Assembly: GCA_031424975.1 (NCBI GenBank)
Contig: JANPIL010000302.1
Coordinates: forward strand, 1-19,992
DNA: 19,992 nucleotides
Reading direction: 5' to 3'
DNA from: Xanthocytophaga sp031424975
Lineage (GTDB): Bacteria > Bacteroidota > Bacteroidia > Cytophagales > 172606-1
Part shown: positions 19,992-19,992 of the stretch, one piece after another
How positions within the stretch are numbered: the first letter of the stretch is position 1
Layout: each line of letters opens with the position of its first letter
Notes under the pieces: generated by a model
Told to the model about the DNA's origin: nothing
Database searches by the model: none
Seen by the model: the letters and a program-made list of their open reading frames with translations, nothing else
Position numbers and translations under genes: made by a program

Positions 19992-19992
19992 A

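Noticed and set aside
1..19992. tRNA, rRNA, integrase or intact insertion sequence
   Set aside because: I looked for cloverleaf-like stretches, rRNA-like sequence and transposase motifs in the open frames and saw none.

Overview
The window looks like a chromosomal segment of a Bacteroidota bacterium; I do not assign a genus. Start codons lack clear Shine-Dalgarno sequences and are preceded by A-rich or T-rich leaders. Several upstream regions carry the Bacteroidota-type -7 box TAnnTTTG, best seen ahead of etfB together with a -33 TTTG. The gene content also fits an aerobic, menaquinone-using member of this phylum: MenB, ETF alpha and beta, a sialate O-acetylesterase, an M3 peptidase, a DUF151 nuclease and tandem exported ferritin-like proteins.

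Layout from left to right: the tail of a CBS-domain gene and its terminator; an SDR oxidoreductase (-); an M3 metallopeptidase (-); a secreted sialate O-acetylesterase (+); an AT-richer island with a MASE1-type histidine kinase split by a frameshift at an A9 run (+); a YafK-type L,D-transpeptidase (+); a small outer-membrane beta-barrel protein (-); a second SDR (+); a TPR protein (-); etfB, a small secreted protein and etfA (all +); a DUF151 bifunctional nuclease (+); an APC amino-acid permease (-); menB (-); two tandem exported ferritin-like genes (+); and the 3' end of a small membrane-protein gene entering from the right edge (-). Most genes are single housekeeping or envelope functions. 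The only clear functional units are etfB/etfA and the ferritin-like pair.

The most striking content lies between the genes. I count 18 copies of a 33-bp element with conserved ends, AAAATAGTAT(C/G)TTT on one side and GCCCAAACCCGCC on the other. The spacing is almost always fixed although the middle varies. Copies fill nearly every intergenic gap, often touch a stop or start codon, and occur as direct pairs at repeated spacings (97-103 bp and 132 bp). Two such pairs enclose an identical 48-bp core, and two copies have been split by small palindromes. The element is absent from the AT-rich kinase island. One copy supplies the start codon and first residues of the L,D-transpeptidase. Other repeats include a four-hairpin cruciform cluster, a 40-bp sequence in two inverted copies, and several hairpin repeats. 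No tRNA, rRNA, CRISPR array or intact transposase was seen.
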